A DNA stretch of 43,810 bases from assembly GCA_903832665.1 (NCBI GenBank), contig CAILCG010000002.1, positions 1 to 43,810 of the forward strand. Reading direction: 5' to 3'. Source of the DNA: an uncultured Methanomicrobiales archaeon (GTDB taxonomy: Archaea > Halobacteriota > Methanomicrobia > Methanomicrobiales > Methanospirillaceae). The notes below the pieces were generated by a model. It made no database searches, was not told the origin of the DNA, and saw only the letters and a program-made list of their open reading frames with translations. Made by a program: the position numbers and the translations under genes. Shown in pieces: positions 35,389 through 43,564 of the stretch (positions are counted from its first letter, which is position 1; every line of letters begins with the position of its first letter).

Positions 35389-36479
35389 GCCGGGTTGCCT
35401 ATCAATCTGATGTGTGCGGAATTGGAGATATAGATTGGGATGGGGGCAGGGTTGGGTTTGATAATAGCAGTTTGTTAATCCCACCCCCAAAACAGGGGTT
35501 TTTTTCCTCAGCAGGGTCTTACCTATGGCAGGAAAAAAGAGGCGATGTAAACGCTGCTAAAGAGCAAGATATTTTCCCGAGATAATCGCCTATTTTCAAA
35601 AAATACGCCCATTTCAATGAGTTTAGAAAATGTGTGGACACAAATACCCCCACGAAGAAAAACAGGATCCCCGGATTGCCAAACGGAGCCCTGAATGAAC
35701 CCCGAATAGTACGGGGATTCCGGAGATTCTGGAAGCGGATTCAGTGGGGGATCCGACATGAGTAAACTGCATGATCTACTCCAAAGACCATAAGACACCT
35801 ACAATCTTCCGTACGTATTTCTCCGTCGGAGACGCTCTTTCAGGGAGTGCGTCCCCCCCATTAAAAAGTGCAGAATTCGGGAAATTCCGGCACACCTGTT
35901 TTTAAAAACCTCAATTTATGCCTGGATTGGCTGAATTCTATATGAAATGAACTCTAAAAAGAACCCTAATAGCACTGTTTGGCTGGCCGATCGTTTGCCG
36001 GATGGACCAATATAGGTGAAAAGTGAAAAGAAGGCCTGTTTTGGGGGTCGAACCCCCGATCCCTCTCGTCGGATATCGTCGTGAATTGAGGGGGCTCCCC
36101 TTTTTCACACCAGCACCGCTGAAAGAAATTCGATCGACCACCGGATAAAAAATTTGAATCAAAGTCTGCCCAAAAATTTCAAATCAGGATCCGGTTGAAA
36201 AATCAAAATCCGGATTCGATCGATCCGGATCAACTTTTCAATCGCGATCATGCTTGCGCTGAAAATTTTTCAATCCGATCCGGTAAAAAAAATTCCCCAT
36301 CAAAGTTCGATAGAAAATTTCTGGACATCTAAGAACCCCACCCTCAACCAGCCCCCGCAAAAAAATTGCACGCAACGATGGGTATTTTACCGATACCCCA
36401 TATTATTCTGTAATCATAATACCACCTGCGTATAAGTATCCGTAACCGGCAGGTGCACACCACAAAAGGAGAACAACAC
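35389..36479. other. Long intergenic region with hairpins and ATCCGG repeats
   Basis: About 1.09 kb between the divergent ATPase and permease genes contains no convincing gene. Visible structure: CCCCG/CGGGG hairpin near 35701-35717; a hairpin GACGC...GCGTC near 35831-35853; a perfect hairpin GGGGG-TCGAA-CCCCC at about 36043-36057; two copies of ATCCGGAT 15 bases apart (36208-36215, 36223-36230) with more GATCCGG copies at about 36187 and 36273; and an inverted repeat GGGTAT...ATACCC at 36380-36398. The size and repeat content suggest regulation or a lost gene. Confidence 0.6.
36430..36438 (+). promoter_or_regulatory. TATA box and ribosome site of the permease operon
   Basis: GTATAAGTA lies about 50 bases before the ATG at 36480. 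A strong AAAAGGAGAA ribosome site follows at about 36463-36472, eight bases from the start, and decides the start over the earlier in-frame ATG at 36453. Confidence 0.6.
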
Positions 36480-38285
36480 ATGGGAAGACTGACCGACATC
36501 TGGACCATCACGCGATGGGAAGTGAAGAAATCCTTCACCATGATGAGCCGGGAGGTCCTCCCCTTCGCCATTGTCCTCTTCATCCTGTTGGTCGCGGTCA
36601 CCGGCTTTGCCGCCCAGGCGGGCATGCACCTCCAGGATAGCATGTACGAAGTGGGTGTCGATGATCCCCAGATCGCCAGCCTCATTGCCAGCGACGCCCG
36701 CTTCACCGTGTACCAGACCGATGCCTTCACCCTCATAAACAACCGGAACGCGTTCGACCTCGTCATCGTGCACGGGCAGCTCTACGCGGGCCAGACCGAC
36801 CGGGCCAAGGCAGCCCAGAAGACGCTCGAACGCGATTACACCAAGCACGTCAACTCCGTGTACAACCAGGAGTCGGATCTCTTCGCCGCGTACCCGCTCT
36901 GGATCGATGTCCAGACCGTCAAAAGCGAACTCATTTTCCTCTCCACCCAGGCAGGCCAGTACATCCAGGCCGCCCCCAGCCGGATCGCACCGGTCCCCCA
37001 GGGCGATATCAGCCCCATCCCCACGCCCTCTGCCTCGCTCGACTTTACCAAGGAAGAACTCCGGCAGGAACTCGTCAAGACCAGTTCGAAGAACACCCAG
37101 ATCTCGCGCTACACGGAGGTTCTCGCAGCCGACAGCACCATGGGCAGCTTCAAGACCCCCTCCCAGCTCTCCCCTCCGCTCCCCTTTGACTCCATCATCC
37201 TCGTCTTCGTCTTCATCTTCCCGCTCTACTTCACCTCCCAGTTCTTCATGATGAGCATCATGAACGAGCGCATTGAGCGCAAGGGCGAAGTCCTGCTCTC
37301 GACTCCCGTGGCATCCTCCTCCATCATCCTCGGCAAGATGATCCCGTACTTCATCGGCATGGTGGCGATCTGCATCGCCCTCACCATCTACGTCAAAGCG
37401 CCCCTCATCATCATCCTCCCCCTCATACCGGTCATCATCTTCTTCCTGGCAAACGCCCTCCTCATCGGGATGCTCGCCCGGAGCTTCAAGGAACTCTCCT
37501 TCATCTCGATCTTCTTCTCGACCGTCGCCACCTCGTACCTCTTCTTCCCCAGCATCTTTGCCAATTTCCACGTCATCTCCCTCATCTCGCCGCTGACCCT
37601 GATCGTCCTCTCGATCCAGGGCACCGCGTGGACCATCACTGACTACCTCTACTCTACCTCCCTCTTCTGGCTGACCGGGGCCGTCCTCTTCTATATCGGG
37701 ATGATGAACTTCAAAGAAGAGCGGCTCTTCTCGGAAAAACCGCTCCTGCCCCGGATCCGCGAGTTCCTCTCGGAAATCATGAGCCGGCGGCACCCGTACC
37801 TCTCGCTCTTCCTGCTGACGGGATTCTCGATCCCGTTCGTCTTCATGGTGCAGCTGATGAGCCTCACGCTCTTTTTCAACCTGCCCATGCCGTACTCGCT
37901 GGTGCTGCTCCTCATCTTTGCCGCACTGGTGGAGGAGTGTGCAAAGGCGGTCGGGATCTACACCCTCTTTGCCACAGACCCGTCCTTCCTCAGCTGGAAG
38001 AACCTGGTCGCCGCCTGCGCCGCCACCGCGATCGGCTTTCTGGTGGCGGAGAAACTGCTCCTCTTCATCACGCTCGCCCAGATCACCGAATCGGTCTTTG
38101 GCAGCATCCTCTTCCTCTCGTTAGGAGTGCTCTGGATGCCGCTGCTCCTCCATTTCGCGGGCGTGCTGATCGTGGCGTGTTCGCTGAAGTTCTGGGGCCG
38201 GAAGGGGCTCGTCATCGGGCTCGTGATTGCCACGGCGGTTCACTGCCTGTATAATCTCTACTTTATCCTGGGGTGGATCGGATGA
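36480..38285 (+). CDS. ABC-2 permease fused to a PrsW-like intramembrane protease domain
   Basis: A 601-residue membrane protein. The first part (1-410) is an ABC-2 exporter permease: one helix near residue 20-45, a large external loop, then a helix cluster with MNERIERKGEVLLSTPVASSSIILGKM, the typical ABC-2 elbow motif. The last part (about 430-600) has seven hydrophobic segments with EECAK at 485-489, a membrane His in LLHFAGVLIV and HCLYNLYF near the end. This E-E-x-x-K/H/H-x-x-x-N arrangement is that of PrsW-type glutamic intramembrane proteases. NatB-like permeases fused to CPBP proteases are known; a PrsW-type partner is the interesting point. The stop overlaps the next permease start (ATGA). 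Substrate unknown. Confidence 0.82.
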   Translation: MGRLTDIWTITRWEVKKSFTMMSREVLPFAIVLFILLVAVTGFAAQAGMHLQDSMYEVGVDDPQIASLIASDARFTVYQTDAFTLINNRNAFDLVIVHGQLYAGQTDRAKAAQKTLERDYTKHVNSVYNQESDLFAAYPLWIDVQTVKSELIFLSTQAGQYIQAAPSRIAPVPQGDISPIPTPSASLDFTKEELRQELVKTSSKNTQISRYTEVLAADSTMGSFKTPSQLSPPLPFDSIILVFVFIFPLYFTSQFFMMSIMNERIERKGEVLLSTPVASSSIILGKMIPYFIGMVAICIALTIYVKAPLIIILPLIPVIIFFLANALLIGMLARSFKELSFISIFFSTVATSYLFFPSIFANFHVISLISPLTLIVLSIQGTAWTITDYLYSTSLFWLTGAVLFYIGMMNFKEERLFSEKPLLPRIREFLSEIMSRRHPYLSLFLLTGFSIPFVFMVQLMSLTLFFNLPMPYSLVLLLIFAALVEECAKAVGIYTLFATDPSFLSWKNLVAACAATAIGFLVAEKLLLFITLAQITESVFGSILFLSLGVLWMPLLLHFAGVLIVACSLKFWGRKGLVIGLVIATAVHCLYNLYFILGWIG

Positions 38286-39356
38286 AAGCGCGTCACCTGT
38301 CAATCGTTGCCAAGAAAGAGTTCCGGGGACTGTTCAATGAGCGCACGATCCTGCTCGCGGTCCTGCTGCAGCTCTTCATCGCGATGTTCTCATCGTTCCT
38401 GATGGTCGGGCTCACGTCCATGTATGACCCGACCTCACTCTCGAAACGCATTACCGGTACAATGTCGCCTATGCCGGGAACGATTCCGCGGTCCTCACGT
38501 ACTTGCGAGCCAGCCCCGACTTCCGGGTCTACAAGATGGATCTCTCCACCGGGGTCGCAGCGCTCAAGGAGCGAAAACTTTCGGCGGTGATCTATGTACC
38601 CGACACCTCCCCTGCCGCAGACGATCCGGTCAAGATCACGCTCTACACGCTGACCAATGATCTCCAGAGCGCGATCGTTGATGTCAAGCTCAAGGATATC
38701 TTCCTGAGCTATGAGAAGGATCTGCGCAAGATCCGGGTGGACCGGCTGAGTGAACTGCCGATCCCGCTCCAGATCCCCAGGGCCAGTGCGGGCGGGGACT
38801 TCTACGAGTTCGTGTACGGCCTGCTGATCCCGCTGCTGGTCTTCATGCCCGCGATCATCGCGTCTGCGCTGGTCATCGATCTCATCACCGAGGAGTACCA
38901 GCACGAGACGTTAGAGACCCTCATCTCGACCCCGGTCACCTTCCCCGAGATGATCTGGGGCAAGGTGCTTGCCTGCGAGCTGCTGGTGCCGATCCAGGCG
39001 GGGGCATGGCTGCTGCTCCTGATGGTCAATGGTATCGCGATCCAGAATGCCGGGCTGATCCTGCTCCAGGTCGTGGTCACGTCCCTCATCCTGATCCTGC
39101 TGGGTACCCTCACGGCTCTGCACTACCGCGAGCGGACCGCAGCTCAGTTCATCTTCTCCACAGCGCTCGTAGTCGTGATCCTCTTTGTGCTGGCCCTGCC
39201 CTCCAACCCACTCAACCTCCTCACCCGGCTGGCGGTTGGCACGGCCGGTCCCGAGCAGTGGATCGTGCTCGGGTCACCGGGGCGGTCATCATCCTTCTCG
39301 GGTATGTAACCCAGAAATATGCCGAGCAGATGGGAAAGTCTCACCACTCGGGCTGA
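38282..39356 (+). pseudogene. Second ABC-2 permease, two frameshifts
   Basis: Starts MKARHLSIVAKKEFRGLFNE at ATG 38282, coupled to the previous gene. The first helix and SMYDPTSLSK read in frame 1. Near 38448 one base is missing and the frame continues as YRYNVAYAGNDSAVLTYLRA, MDLSTGVAALKERKLSAVIYVP and the ABC-2 helix block with ITEEYQHETLETLISTPVTF. Near 39270, in GTGCTCGGGTCACC, a second single-base loss shifts the end; the restored C-terminus is VTGAVIILLGYVTQKYAEQM, ending at 39356. The normal length would be about 358 residues. Each lesion is one base, so assembly error is a fair alternative; otherwise the exporter lacks one half-transporter. Confidence 0.8.
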
Positions 39357-39498
39357 AGGAACAGGCAGGCAGGCAGGGGAAAAACGGGATTGTAAACGGG
39401 TACAAAATCGGATCGAAATGCAGGGCAAAAAATTGGATATAAAACGATAGAAAGGGAATGAAAAAAAAAGAAAATGAAGGGAAAAAACAGGAAAATAA

Positions 39499-39987
39499 TC
39501 AGATCGATGCTGCCGTGATCATCGGCTTATCGATCGCCTTGTAGGTGACCCCGGCGCTCGTCACAAAGACCTCGACCCGGTCGCTGCCCCTGCTGCCCTG
39601 TATCACCAGTTCATCCCCGCGCCGGGGTTTTCTCTGCCCGTCGTTCATGTACTGCTGTACAATCTCTCCGTTCAAGAGCGTGACCTTCATCATCACGTTC
39701 TGGACAAAGATCTCTCCTTTCCCGCCATTGTAGAGCAGGTGAATCGTAAAGTCCGGCCGCTCCTTGGTCACCTGGAGGTCGACAAACTGCTCTGAGGGGA
39801 GCGTATCGACTGCAACGGGAGTTGAGACAACCGTTGATACGGTAGTGGAGGAAGGAGAGGTGGGCAGGAGCGTGAAGGTCTCCACCGGTTTGAGCTCTGC
39901 CTGGGTCGGGCTGGTGCAACCCGCGGAGAGCGCACAGAGCACGAGCACGAGCACGAGTGCAGTCAGCAGGGACAGGGTACTTTTCAT
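39499..39987 (-). CDS. Predicted lipoprotein of unknown function
   Basis: A 162-residue exported protein. The signal STLSLLTALVLVLVLCALSAGC ends in a lipobox-like LSAGC, suggesting lipid attachment at Cys24. A Thr/Ser-rich linker (TTVSTVVSTPVAVDT) precedes a beta-rich domain (VDLQVTKERPDFTIHLLYNGG, KGEIFVQNVMMKVTLLNGEI, VEVFVTSAG). The domain resembles small extracellular beta-sandwich proteins of methanogens. The ATG at 39987 is chosen at the signal peptide; an in-frame ATG at 40011 is possible. No enzyme motif. Confidence 0.72.
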   Translation of the reverse strand: MKSTLSLLTALVLVLVLCALSAGCTSPTQAELKPVETFTLLPTSPSSTTVSTVVSTPVAVDTLPSEQFVDLQVTKERPDFTIHLLYNGGKGEIFVQNVMMKVTLLNGEIVQQYMNDGQRKPRRGDELVIQGSRGSDRVEVFVTSAGVTYKAIDKPMITAASI

Positions 39988-40177
39988 GGAGATTGCTTTT
40001 AATTTGTACATATTTCTGATTTGTGCTCAGTTATGGTGCTGGAGGGAAAGCCGGCCGTAAGGCTTTTTTTCGTTCAGCGCGCGTTTGGAGCAGGGAAAAA
40101 TGCATAAAAATGCAGGAAAGAACAGTTAAATTAAAAAGGACACCCGGATTAACGTTATGTATCAGGAGTAACAGGGA

Positions 40178-40783
40178 ATGTTCTGTCCTAAATGTGGAAA
40201 AGAGACCGATGCATCGGGAAAATTCTGCCAGTGGTGCGGTTACGATATCGCATCCATTCCAGTCAAGCCCGTCATCGTTCCTGAAGAGGAAGAGGGGCCG
40301 GAAGTCGGCGTGCATGCAGGTCTTGGCAGGCGGTTTATCGCGTTCATTGTAGATGCTATCCTCATCCTCCTTATCGGCATTGTCGTAATCACGTTCTTCT
40401 CGATGACGAACGGTGTGAGATATGCACTTTATCTCGCGCAGGGAGCATCGATTTATGATCTCACTGAGGCAGCCACGTGGGATGCCCCCTTGGGCCCGAT
40501 CGTTGCAGCGTTCGGTATGCTCATCATCATTGTCCCGTGGCTCTACTTTGCCGGGTTCGAATCATCCCGCAGCCAGGCAACGCCCGGCAAGGTGCTGATG
40601 CACATCATGGTGACGGATATGGAAGGCAACAAGCCTACCTTCGCCCGCGTGACGCTCCGTCACTTCGGGAAATTCATCTCGGCCATTCCCGTATTTCTCG
40701 GATTTTTGGCTATAGGGCTTACCAAGAAGCGGCAGGGGCTGCACGACAAGATCGGCAACTGTCTCGTGCTTCTCGAGGACTAA
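40178..40783 (+). CDS. RDD-family membrane protein with zinc ribbon
   Basis: A 201-residue protein. Residues 3-21 form a double CxxC zinc ribbon (CPKCGKETDASGKFCQWCG). An acidic linker leads to an RDD domain with membrane helices at about 54-76 (FIAFIVDAILILLIGIVVI), 105-127 and 165-185. Conserved features are the Arg in LGRRFIAFIVD, the Asp that follows, and SQATPGKVLMHIMVTDMEG. RDD proteins have been linked to ion or small-molecule transport; this role is not shown. Ribosome site AGGAGTAACAGGG precedes the ATG. A normal-length, intact gene. Confidence 0.9.
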   Translation: MFCPKCGKETDASGKFCQWCGYDIASIPVKPVIVPEEEEGPEVGVHAGLGRRFIAFIVDAILILLIGIVVITFFSMTNGVRYALYLAQGASIYDLTEAATWDAPLGPIVAAFGMLIIIVPWLYFAGFESSRSQATPGKVLMHIMVTDMEGNKPTFARVTLRHFGKFISAIPVFLGFLAIGLTKKRQGLHDKIGNCLVLLED

Positions 40784-40916
40784 AATTCCCCATTAACAGA
40801 CAATCAATATCTTTTTTAAGGAAAGTTTAAAGAAAAAAATCCTGCGGTTCAGACCGTTTTATTTGGAAAGGTTTCCGTATCAAACAATTATAAAATATCA
40901 GAAATTATTATAAAAT

Positions 40917-41171
40917 TTATTTGTACCGGATCTTCAGGCCGAACAGCACGAAGACCAGGAGAAACGTGATCAGGTTTGCCGCGATGATGGGCATGGACCC
41001 GGTCCAGAAGCCATAGAAGGTCCAGAGGAGAACGCCCAGCCCAAGAAGGACAAGCATGGCAAGCGAGAGATCCCGTGTCTCCCTGAGTTTCCATGCCCGT
41101 ATCACCTGCGGGACAAATGCGATCGTGGTGAGGGCGCTGGCAACGTAACCGACAATGAGAATCGTATCCAT
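40917..41171 (-). CDS. SemiSWEET-type sugar transporter
   Basis: An 84-residue protein with three helices, the half-SWEET (MtN3/PQ-loop) fold. Key stretch ASALTTIAFVPQVIRAWKLRETRDLS carries the PQ motif at the end of helix 1, followed by LVLLGLGVLLWTFYGFWTGS and PIIAANLITFLLVFVLFGLKIRYK. Such proteins work as dimers to move small sugars down a gradient. Substrate is unknown in methanogens, where glycogen or trehalose metabolism may be relevant (inference). Intact, monocistronic. Confidence 0.92.
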   Translation of the reverse strand: MDTILIVGYVASALTTIAFVPQVIRAWKLRETRDLSLAMLVLLGLGVLLWTFYGFWTGSMPIIAANLITFLLVFVLFGLKIRYK

Positions 41172-41247
41172 GAAATGTTCTCTGGTTTATATTAATCCTG
41201 ATACGATTTATACCGCTGGCGTCTGTGAGGGGCTGCCTGCCCTTTGC

Positions 41248-41655
41248 TCACGAGGGAAAAGGTTCCGGCGAGAACTGGTCGGCGACCACCAGCCACCGCC
41301 CGGCTTCCTTCACCAGGAAGAACATGTCCCTGCCCTTCATCGTCACGGGGTGGCCCGCCATCGTGAACGAGATGGTGAAGAGATACGTGACCACCGCACT
41401 GGTCCCGGTGGCGTGGAGCCGGATGCGGAGATCCTGCTCGTTCCACGCGTGAATCGTCGCCGCCTGGGCAAAACCTCTCCACCCGGCAACATAGGCGTCC
41501 CGTCCTTCCAGGCAGCCCGGGGTGGTGGGAACGATCGCAACTGCACCGGGATGGATATATTCCCGGAACCGGGCTTCATCCCAGGTCTCGGTCCAGCACC
41601 GGTTCATATCGCGTATGGTTATCTCGATCACCTGTTTGTCATCAGTAGGGTCCAT
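41248..41655 (-). CDS. NTF2-like (SnoaL/DUF4440) protein
   Basis: A 135-residue cytosolic protein with a cone-shaped NTF2 fold: IEITIRDMNRCWTETWDEAR, FREYIHPGAVAIVP, GRDAYVAGWRGFAQAATIH and the terminal strands VVTYLFTISFTMAG and DMFFLVKEAGRWLVVADQFS. The ATG at 41655 has GGAG upstream; the frame is open further to the flavodoxin-fold gene, but the intervening 55 codons are unlike protein and contain a T-rich stretch and an operator-like repeat (41672-41686). The fold is used for ligand binding or isomerisation; substrate unknown. Confidence 0.8.
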   Translation of the reverse strand: MDPTDDKQVIEITIRDMNRCWTETWDEARFREYIHPGAVAIVPTTPGCLEGRDAYVAGWRGFAQAATIHAWNEQDLRIRLHATGTSAVVTYLFTISFTMAGHPVTMKGRDMFFLVKEAGRWLVVADQFSPEPFPS

Positions 41656-41671
41656 GTAGTACATCTCCGTT

Positions 41672-41686
41672 CCGTATGGTATACGG
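41672..41686 (-). promoter_or_regulatory. Inverted repeat upstream of the NTF2-like gene
   Basis: CCGTAT and ATACGG flank GGT (41672-41686), 17 bases from the ATG at 41655. It includes a GTATAC-like centre and may be a TATA or operator element. A chance palindrome is possible. Confidence 0.3.
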
Positions 41687-41823
41687 GACAGGTAAAAAGG
41701 CCAGCGGGTATGCAACGCGAAAGTGAGAAGAGACTGGATCCCCCCATCGCTCACACGGATGAGCCGTAATTGATAGATAAAAAAAGCGGGAATGAAAGGG
41801 TCCGGAACCTCAGGGTGAGACCG

Positions 41824-42425
41824 GGGAAATGTGCTGAGGATCAGGCCCCGCACTTCTTCAAGCCAGCCCTTCCGCTGCTCTTCTGTGCTGGTGACGACAA
41901 CGCCAAACATCTTCCTGGAAAATGAGGGGACACCGCAGAACGAGACAATGCAGTCTCTCCAGATCCGTTCAAGCGGATCGCCAAAGACTTCCTGTTCCCG
42001 CGCCGGGGGGGGGCGTTGGAGGTGTTGAAGACGAGAACTGCTTTTGCAGACAGGAGGCCAATGGGGATTCCTTCACCCGAATCCGTTTCTGAAAACCGGT
42101 ACGCCACCCCGGGACGGAGGACCCGGTCGAGCCAGCCCTTCAGGATTGCCGGGGGCATCCCCCACCAGTTGGGATGCACGATCACGATCCCGTCCGCCGC
42201 TGCGATCTCCCGGCAATGCTCCGATATTACCGGGGGCAGAACCGCATTGCGGGCAATCTCCGGGTCCGGCAGCAGGGGATCGAACTGCTCTGCATAGAGA
42301 TCATGCACCGTAACCAGATGACCGGCTTGCCGGAGGGTCGCCGCAGCCGTGTCTGCGATTGCATGGTTGAAACTCCCGGGGCGGGGATGGACCAGGATGA
42401 GGGTGATCTTCATTGGGTTCGTCAT
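41824..42425 (-). pseudogene. Flavodoxin-fold NAD(P)H quinone reductase, frameshifted in G9 run
   Basis: From ATG 42425 the sequence reads MTNPMKITLILVHPRPGSF, the FMN-loop start of the MdaB/KefF-type flavodoxin-fold family. IAAADGIVIVHPNWWGMPPA and LKGWLDRVLRPGVAYRF follow. At 42005-42013 a run of nine Gs (Cs on the coding strand) shifts the frame. In the restored frame it continues REQEVFGDPLERIWRDCIVS, FCGVPSFSRKMFGVVVTST and EEVRGLILSTFP (near 41824), the expected C-terminus. The ATG overlaps the stop of the methyltransferase gene (ATGA), so it is coupled. The long homopolymer makes both a phase-variable switch and an assembly error possible. Confidence 0.8.
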
Positions 42426-43228
42426 TTTCTACCAGTTGCCTTGAAGAACGTGTAGCAGAAGACCCCATCGGGTTCAGCGGTCCGGTAAAGGGCCGCAATC
42501 CCCCGTTCCCATTCCTCCGGCGTCATCAGTTCCTGTTCGAGAACCGCAGGTCCGACCCCCCCCACCATGGCCGTGAAGGTCAGCTTCGTGAATCCCTCCA
42601 TTAGAGCGGGGCGGGACCCGTCGATATAGACCATCCGGGGGGAGACCCGGACATCCGTGTATCCCGCGCCCGCCACCAGCGGATAGAGTTCTCGCCCGAT
42701 CAGGGCATTGCCGCCTGCCTGCTGCTGGAGATCCACCAGGCACTGGACCGCACGGCGGGCATCCGCATTCTCCGGGGGGAAGAAAGTGGAGCCGTGGTCG
42801 CCCTCGATCACGGTGATGGTTCCGTCATCCTTGAGGAGCGGGCGGAGCTGTTCGAGCGCCCGCTGCGGCTCGGCTAGGTGTTCGAGCACAAAGCAGACAA
42901 AGATGTGATCGAAGCTCGCCGGCTCGAACGCGAGCTGGAAGATATCTCCTTGCTCGAAAGTAACGTTCGTGATTCCTTCCTGCCGGCACTTCTCTTCAGC
43001 CCGCTGGAGGGAATCTGCGGAGATATCGAGCGATGTGATGTGGGCACCAGGACTGTTCCGGGCCAGGATCACGGTCTGGGCGCCGATCCCGCAGCCGGCT
43101 TCGAGCACTTGGGAGCCTGCGGGATACCGGGTGTCTGCGTGCAGGAGTGCCGTGAGGGTCTGTGCCTGGTCAGAAAGCCGCTCCGACTCGCGGGCTGAAT
43201 AGCCGTGGACATAGGTGGGGTGTGGCAT
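42422..43228 (-). CDS. Class I SAM-dependent methyltransferase
   Basis: A 268-residue Rossmann-fold methyltransferase: motif I VLEAGCGIGAQTVILAR, motif II ITSLDISADSL with Asp, post-II VTFEQGDIFQL and the motif IV region FDHIFVCFVLEHLAEP. The C-terminal half (ELYPLVAGAGYTDVRVSPRM) is of the small-molecule or lipid methyltransferase kind, with 3-demethylubiquinone-like spacing. ATG 43228 starts MPHPTYVHGYSARESER; the upstream extension is not protein-like and the ribosome site is weak. It is coupled to the flavodoxin-fold reductase. Substrate not assigned. Confidence 0.88.
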   Translation of the reverse strand: MPHPTYVHGYSARESERLSDQAQTLTALLHADTRYPAGSQVLEAGCGIGAQTVILARNSPGAHITSLDISADSLQRAEEKCRQEGITNVTFEQGDIFQLAFEPASFDHIFVCFVLEHLAEPQRALEQLRPLLKDDGTITVIEGDHGSTFFPPENADARRAVQCLVDLQQQAGGNALIGRELYPLVAGAGYTDVRVSPRMVYIDGSRPALMEGFTKLTFTAMVGGVGPAVLEQELMTPEEWERGIAALYRTAEPDGVFCYTFFKATGRK

Positions 43229-43564
43229 GATGGAATTCTCGTGAGGCAGGCCGGAAGGTGCTGCCGGCCAACCATGATATTGTACAAGTTTGGCACTCAA
43301 TGCACAAAAAAGTACTATACCGGAGCAGCGGTAACTGACACATGAAGTAAATCCCCACGGTTCTGTTGGCGCCAATGCAGGACAAATACCGACCGGCAAC
43401 GATAACCGGGAAGTACCGGAACCAGTTCCCGATCTCTCCCTTCCCGGACCCGGGGCCGGATACTCCCGAACTGATCCTTACCCTTGCACCTTGCCACGTC
43501 AAGACAGTACAATTATTGTACAGCGCGGTTATCCGGTGACGACTCTGCCTGGTAAATCCGGTAA
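43229..43564. other. Intergenic region with TTGTAC palindromes
   Basis: About 336 bp between the methyltransferase start and the transposase end with no gene. TTGTACAA at 43280-43287 and GTACAAT-T-ATTGTAC at 43507-43521 are perfect palindromes sharing the TTGTAC core; the first is about 55 bases upstream of the methyltransferase ATG. They could be operator sites. A regulator is not identified. Confidence 0.45.

Noticed and set aside
36043-36057. Hairpin GGGGG-TCGAA-CCCCC that looks like a tRNA T-arm (minus strand)
   Set aside because: With a standard 7-base T loop only three base pairs remain, and no matching acceptor, D or anticodon arms could be built around it. I treat it as a hairpin only.
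35523-36162. Short open frames in the ATPase-permease intergenic region
   Set aside because: They lack ribosome sites, coherent hydrophobic or domain patterns and GC-rich codon character of the neighbouring genes.
41655-42425. A natural flavodoxin-NTF2 fusion protein, since the restored frame is open across both
   Set aside because: The 55-codon join has no protein-like character, contains a T-rich stretch and an operator-like repeat, and the NTF2-like gene has its own ribosome site.
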